NCBI GenBank assembly: GCA_025506515.1
Contig: CM046451.1
Span: forward strand, 74,544,599-74,608,598
Reading direction: 5' to 3'
Length of the DNA: 64,000 nt
Source of the DNA: Flaveria trinervia
Taxonomy: Eukaryota > Streptophyta > Magnoliopsida > Asterales > Asteraceae
The notes below the pieces were generated by a model. That model did not search any database. It saw only the letters and a program-made list of their open reading frames with translations, and was not told the origin of the DNA. How positions within the stretch are numbered: position 1 is the stretch's first letter; each line of letters starts with the position of its first letter. Below are positions 58,421-64,000 of this stretch, piece after piece. The translations under genes and the position numbers were made by a program.

Positions 58421-58734
58421 TGTTAAGTGCTTTAAGAAAGATTAACATGTTGTCTTTATTTGTCTTTTGATAGTTTGTAATAGTATAGGGACTATTTATG
58501 TAATTTGTTAGTTCCTTTACTTTTTGTTTTCAGTATAAATAGCTTAGATTTGCAGGTAGATAGTAACGAATACACAAGATATTCGAATCTGCTTTTCATA
58601 CTTGTAATTGTCTTAGCTTGATATTAATGAAAACTTGAATTTTATTGATATCTTCTTTTGATTTGATTACTTTGTGTGAATTTCATTGAATTGTGTTTAC
58701 AAATCATCACAGATTTATTCATTTGATCCTATCA
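58421..58734 (+). repeat. 3' LTR of F (314 bp)
   Basis: TGTTAAGTGC...GATCCTATCA, with a clear TATA box TATAAATAG at 58533-58541. Much shorter than the LTRs of A and D and without their U3 repeats. The following bases belong to G. Confidence 0.82.
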
Positions 58735-61400
58735 CATTCTCCATGTCAAACTGACTGAGGATATCTCCTATATACTTCGTCTGATGTAAGAAAATTCCAT
58801 TTGGTGTCTGATCTACCTATAACCCGAGAAAGAATTTTATCTCTCCCATTGCACTCATCTCAAACTCCGCCTTCATTAGTACTTCAAAATCCTTACATAA
58901 TTCTTTGTTCTTTGAACCAAAGATTATGTCATTGACATAGATTTGTACCAACAGTAAATCCCCATCTTTCTCCTTGATAAACAATGTGCAGTGAATGACT
59001 CCTCTGTGAAAACCGTGTTTCACAAGATGAGTTCAGAGTTTCTCATACCAGGCCCTCGGTGCTTGATGAAGTCCGTATAAAGCCTTATCGAGTTTGTAAA
59101 CTCTGTTCTGATGATATGGATCTTCAAATCCCTCGGGTTGACTGACGTACACTATCTCTCTAATTTCACCATGAAGGAAAGCACTCTTCACATCATGTTG
59201 ATAAACTTTAATCTTCATATAAGATGCATAGGCAAGGAAGATGTAGATTGCTTCCATTATTGCCACGGGTGTAAACACTTCATTGTAGTCAATGCCCTCA
59301 ACTTGTTGAAATCCTTGGACAACAAGTCGAGCCTTGTTTCGGATGATCATTCCTTGATCATCTTTCTTGCATTTCAAGACCCATTTAGTGCCAATTACCT
59401 TACCACCTTTAGGTCTATCGACTAGAGTCCATACACCCAACTTCTTGAACTGAAGAGGTTCTTCTTGCATGGCACTCACCCATGCCTCATCATTCAGGGC
59501 TTCACTAACATACTTTGGCTCAAATTGAGACACAAACCAACGATATGCACCATCGTGAAGGTATCCCTTTTCTATTTCCAAGGCATAATCAGCTGAGTAC
59601 AAATGATTTCTTGTCTGAACTCCAGATCTCATGTCCCCAACGATATTATGTGAAGGATGATAGACATTTAACTATGATCCAGGGGTTGTCGTCACAAGTA
59701 CCTCAGAATCCAAATTATGAGCATTTGGTTCAGTATCTGAGGCAGTAGGAGTCTGAGGTTCCAAAGATTCAGAAGCATCAACATCAGATACTTGTGGACT
59801 TGCAGGAATTGGAACCTGTTCCTCCTGGTTGCTTGATTAGTCTCCACACCTTCTTCATCAGAGGAGGAGTTACTATCATCAAGTGCTCCTCCTGAGTTGT
59901 TAGATGATTGACCTGGTGAACCAGATGGTGTTGAATCTTGAGACGGTGTGTTCAAGACATCATACATCATCTTGGTAGCCAACTCATCTTTAGAAGTGGG
60001 GAGAGGTATGTTCAAGGACTTGAAGAATTCATCATAATGAAGAAGTAAGCAAGCCCTTTTCCAGCAGGTGGTGTCGTGTATCTCTGAACATCAACGTTAT
60101 ACCAAACTTCTACTTGACCCATTGAGTTGTTGTAAACTCTCTTGTTCGGTATGTTGTGTCCTAGAAAGATCTGTTCATCAGCCTTCTCACTGAATTTTCC
60201 CTCCTGAGTCTTCTCAGCAGGATGCACGAAGCGCCAAACAGCTCGAGATACTCTATGTTAGGTTTACGTCGTTGTAGTAACTCGTAGCACGTCTTTCCAT
60301 GGCGTTTTACTACTAGAACTCTATTTAGTGTATAACATGCATTTGCAACTACTTCATTCGAGAATTGGATAGGCAGTTTTGAGTCTGCTAGCATTGTCCA
60401 TGCCATCTCTATCAAGCTACGATTCTTCCTTTCAGCAACGCTGTACATCTGAGGAGTGTAGGCAGAAGTGAACTAATGCACAATTCCTTTTTCCTTGTAG
60501 TAAGCCTCCATCCATTGATTCTTGAACTCGGTTCCGTTTTCTGAGCGCACTTGACGTACCTTAAACTTGTATAGGGACTCGAGAGTAGTTACTAACTCTT
60601 TGAATGACTCAAATATTTCTGATTTGGATTTCAGAAACATCACCCAAGTGAATCTTGAGTAGTCATCAGTAACTACATAGCAGTACAAGTCGCCTGCAAT
60701 GCTTCTTGTACTGACTGGACCAAACAGATCTATGTGAAGAAGTTCAAGAGGAAGTTTAATAGAGTGATCTTTCTCTTCCTTACGAGCGTTCTTTGTCTGT
60801 TTGCCCTTCTTGCATGCAACACAAAAATCCGGAAGTTGGAAGTTTTTGACGTTAACTCCTCTCACTAGATCATCCTGGAGCAAGTGATTCATCTTCCGTG
60901 GATTAATGTGTCCCATTCTCCTATGCCAGGAGATGGATTACCTCTCAGTAGCTTTGACAAGAAGCACTGAACTTCATGATCCGTTGTGGAGGCCTTCGAT
61001 AGATCCAAGACATAAAGGTCCTTATATCATGAGGTAGACATTATACTTGATCCTCCTAGATTACGTAGTCCTTCATGAGGACATAGAACTTCTTATTGTC
61101 AAACACTACCTTGAACTCTTTATCACAAATTTGAGAAACAAAAAGCAAGTTATTCTGAAGTTGTTGGACATAGTTTACCCGGTCAAACTTCACTTTTTGA
61201 TTTCCTACTTTCCCTTGAGATGTGATGTACCCACCTTTGTTTCTAGCGAATGAAACATGCCCTCCTTTGATTTGTTTGACATTTGATAAGAGAGCCTTGT
61301 TCCGCATCATGTGCCTAGATGCTCCGCTATCTACAATCCGCGTGTTAGTTTCAGCACTACAGCGTACACCCTACACATTCAATGAAAACTTTAGTTCAGG
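58735..61400 (-). pseudogene. Pol of element G: PR, INT and partial RT
   Basis: The protease motif IVDSGASRHMMRNK lies at about 61345-61304, continuing to 61056. The integrase finger and core at 60916-60473 have MGHINPRKM, CVACKKGKQT and TDDYSRFTW, but the second catalytic Asp is Glu (VRSENGTEF). The third acid survives in SVAERKNRS (60440). After linker segments (60227-59692), RT at 59632-58735 has WVSAMQEE, FTPVAIMEA and [11 protein letters not shown]. The YxDD motif reads YVND (near 58945), which would remove a catalytic Asp. Both changes and several frameshifts make it inactive as read. Confidence 0.85.
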
Positions 61401-64000
61401 TTAGGAACCCAAGCCTTTACTGGCTTGGGACTCCCCGAGGCATCACACATCATAAACTCAACCCATTGACCTTTTGAGGGTGAGGGAAGCTCAGATGCCT
61501 ATTTGTTCTCATTTTCAGATACTGAGGAGTGTTTTTCCTTCTATAAGCTAGATTTGTGTAGGCCTATTTATGATAAACAGACGACTAGCTGATGGGTTGA
61601 ACTCCGTGTTCTCTATCACTTTTAGGAGGCGTCACTAAGTTCCTCTTCAAAGAGCTAGGTTTTAATTCAAAATTTTGAGTTTTCTTCCTTGGTGTCTGAT
61701 AATAAGGACAGTGAGACGCAATGTGTCCGTACTCTAGCAGGACCTGCTTTCAACTTTACGATTTATTTGTTTTTGTGGAGATGTAGATGATACACGGGTG
61801 ACCTTATCCTGTTTTGACTTAGACACTTCCTGGTTAGATGTACAGTCTGGTTTCACAAATTTAATTGCTTTACCTGGTTTTACATCCTTTACATTTTGTT
61901 TTCCTAGACTTTGAGTTGATTCACATGATTTGTTAGCATTAATGTTCCTCTTAGGTTCAGATTTGACTTTGTTTGAACCAGACTTAATATTAACTTTTCA
62001 AACTCTTTTTCCAGGTTGACACAAGGCATTTTGCCTTTAGACTTTGAAGTGGCCTCCTTTTGTTTGGCACCAGATTTAGTTGATTTACTTGTGGAATCTG
62101 GGTCACTACAAATGGAGTAGACACCATATGATCCTTGATGGGATTATTATTAATTGGTTTAATTTTGGTGTTCATCAAGGTCTCAAGTGGTGGTGGAACC
62201 ACTTTGTATCCCAATCCCTCCCTGTTATTTCTCTCTCTCACTAAGTGTGGACAATATGAGATGAACTTGTCCAACTGTGCAGTTTTTGTTTTAAAGAATT
62301 AACTTCTACTTCTAAAACTTATTTTTGCTTCTTATTGTCCTCTAGGGAGTTAAGATAGTACCTAATGTCATTAGCTTGGTTAAAGGCAACTACTTTTGTT
62401 TCCCTAAGCTGTTTGTTCAAAAGGTCATCTTTTGTTTATAACTATGCTCATTTTGTTTTAAAACTCGGTTTGCCTCAGTGCATAGTTCTAGGTCCTTTAC
62501 TAAGTTGTCTCTATGATCTAATAACCTAGTAAATTTAGAATCAATGCTTTCCCTAAATTCATTACAGTCAGAACAAGCATGATTATTAAACAACTGGTCA
62601 GTAGTACTTACCTGAGATGGTGGTGATGAGTCAGCCATGAGTGCCGAGTCTATTGTCTCAGGTTCTAGTGATTCTGACATTTTTGCAGATTCTACTTCTT
62701 CAGGCAAGTGCTTGACCCCTGGTGTAGTGTCTTCAGCATTGGATATCGCGAGCTCTACTGCTATATCTCCCCCACTGGCAGAATCGTCATCTATAGCCTC
62801 CACACCAGCTATGTTGGATTCTCCCGGTGAGACAAACCGAAAGCTCCAGTCCTGTCCTTCATCCTCGTTAGCAGTCAAGGCTTTAGGATCCTTTCTAGAT
62901 GAAGTAGGGCTGCTAGTTGGTTTCTCCTCATGGTGAAGGTGGAGAAACGATTCCCACTGCCAGTCTTCTTTGGCTTCGCGCACTCCCTTTTGAAGTGCCC
63001 TTTCTCACCACAGTTGTAACAGGTCACCTTTGATTTATCGAAACCAAAGGTTGTGTCCTTAGTTGCAACAAAATTCTATCCGGTCTTCTTGAAAAATTTC
63101 TTTGCTCGTCGGACAGCACTCGCTAAGGCCCATATAATGTCCATCCGTTCAAACTCATTCTCGTCCACCTGTTCGTAATCTTCATCAGCCAGGTGGCAGT
63201 TCCCAGTCTTTCCAGCAATTAGTCCATCATAAGAGTGGACTACAGCAGCTAAATGGTCCATGTGTTCTCTCGCGACCTCAACAGTCATGTTACCGAAGTT
63301 ATCCGTCTTCAATTTTGCTGCGTTTGCTGCATTTGCTTCAGGTATAATATATTGGGTACGAGACAATCCTGACGTTTCGGAACCTGAAGTAGATGCTTGT
63401 GCTGGACCGGATGAGCTTGACACGAAGGCAGTTTGCAGTGGTGCTACAGATGTCTTGGCCTGAGGAGTCACGTTGTAAAGCGCAGGATTCTAATCATAGT
63501 TGGCCTTTTGGGCTCTATACTTCATCCTTGGTTCCTCCTCTCTCAGTTTCAGAATGAAGTCATTTATATCTAACTTCAAGAGCATCCCATTCTGTTTGAG
63601 ATTAGAAAAAAAGAGGCCCATTTCTCTCGTAATCCATCAGCAAAGTTGGATACTTTATCTTCCATCGACGTTGTTACTCCATGAGTGTGCATCTCACTCA
63701 TCAAGTGGTAGAATCTATCAATCACGTCGTCCAGGCTTTCCTTTCCCATTAAAGAGAAATTGTCAAACTCTTTCTTCAAGCTTTTGCCTTAATAGCCTTG
63801 AGTGAGGCATTCCCGTCATACGTCTTTTCTAATGCATCCTATAATTTCTTTGCTTGTGTATACTCTGAGTATTATGGAAGATATCCTTCGGAATAGACTG
63901 GGTAAGCAAGGTGTAGACTTTCTTCTCAGCATTGTGTTTTGCCTTTTGTGCATCAGTCATGCCACTTAAAGTAAGTTTGACACCGTCAAGTCCTAGTGGC
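61401..64000 (-). pseudogene. Gag of element G
   Basis: Minus-strand capsid domain from the window edge (LTLSGMTDAQKAKHNAEKK near 63970) through 63779-63576 (SLDDVIDRFYHLMSEM, a UBN2-type gag) and 63471-63076. The zinc knuckle CYNCGEKGHFKREC is at 63021-62980 with all ligands. An acidic S-rich region and a coiled-coil-like stretch (62600-62417) follow. A basic linker 62274-61990 and a second knuckle remnant YGHIASHC near 61730-61707 precede protease. Frames break often. Confidence 0.8.

Larger units (their letters stand above)
48316..58734 (+). mobile_element. Element F: SIRE-like Ty1-copia element lacking its 5' end
   Basis: Contains zinc knuckles, PR-INT-RT-RH, a 2.5-kb spacer with a minisatellite, a ~3.4-kb aORF, polypurine tract and a 314-bp 3' LTR. 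The LTR end GATCCTATCA matches A's, and the aORF N-terminus is homologous to those of A and D, placing it in the same lineage but a different family. The 5' LTR and most of gag are lost at the junction with S3. On the right it abuts G's reverse transcriptase. Confidence 0.85.
58735..64000 (-). mobile_element. Element G: Ty1-copia element, truncated at both window edge and RT
   Basis: Minus-strand gag, protease, integrase and the first part of the reverse transcriptase. It stops at 58735 a few codons past FLGL...QTPNGIFLHQ, where F's LTR begins, so the RNase H part was separated by F's insertion and is not present on F's other side within this window. The 5' LTR lies beyond 64000. Confidence 0.85.

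Noticed and set aside
1..64000. Host protein-coding genes, rRNA or tRNA genes
   Set aside because: Every sizeable coding-like region fits a retrotransposon domain, an aORF or an antisense shadow; the only tRNA-like matches are short primer-binding sites.

Overview
The window is intergenic chromatin of a flowering plant made entirely of nested and fused LTR retrotransposons; I found no host gene, rRNA, tRNA or CRISPR. The wording of the Copia and Gypsy polyproteins, and the extra ORF downstream of pol, recall repeats of large Asteraceae genomes. That assignment is from memory and only tentative. Almost every frame carries stops or 1-2 nt frameshifts. In the one element with two complete LTRs, most LTR differences are single-base indels, so some 'breaks' may be sequencing error.

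Layout. A (1-10168, +) is a SIRE/Maximus-like Ty1-copia element entering from the left: gag C-terminus, pol, a repeat array, an extra ORF (aORF) and the 3' LTR. It sits in the 5' LTR of B. B (10169-42028, +) is a chromodomain Ty3-gypsy element of about 9 kb without its inserts. Its 5' LTR also holds S1 (about 11040-13295), a solo LTR of E's family. Its gag is split four bases after the ATG start by C (14613-34931, +), a Ty1-copia element of about 8.1 kb. C's 5' LTR is split by D (14751-27004, -), a 12254-bp A-like element with two LTRs and a perfect 5-bp target duplication. A 465-bp solo LTR, S2 (36808-37272), splits B's pol. B itself lies in the 3' LTR of E (42029-48059, -), another Ty3-gypsy element. 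Reading inward the nest is E > B > C > D, with A, S1 and S2 also inside B.

Right part. E's 5' LTR is cut at 48060 by S3, a truncated SIRE-type LTR. S3 is fused at 48316 to F (48316-58734, +), a third SIRE-like element that has lost its 5' LTR but keeps tandem zinc knuckles, pol, a long aORF and a short 314-bp 3' LTR. F abuts G (58735-64000, -), a Ty1-copia element truncated in its reverse transcriptase region and leaving the window inside gag.

Most interesting signal. Three elements (A, D, F) carry an aORF of about 1100 codons downstream of pol. In A and D it has a TATA box 57-82 nt upstream of its ATG, preceded by a repeat array of the same kind that fills the LTR U3. In F the upstream region looks like a host gene: minisatellite, TATA box, short leader, then an AT-rich intron-like stretch ending directly before the ATG. 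The aORF products show basic, acidic and coiled-coil regions but no membrane segment, which argues for a nuclear or structural protein and not an envelope. F's minisatellite also resembles one inside B's LTR.
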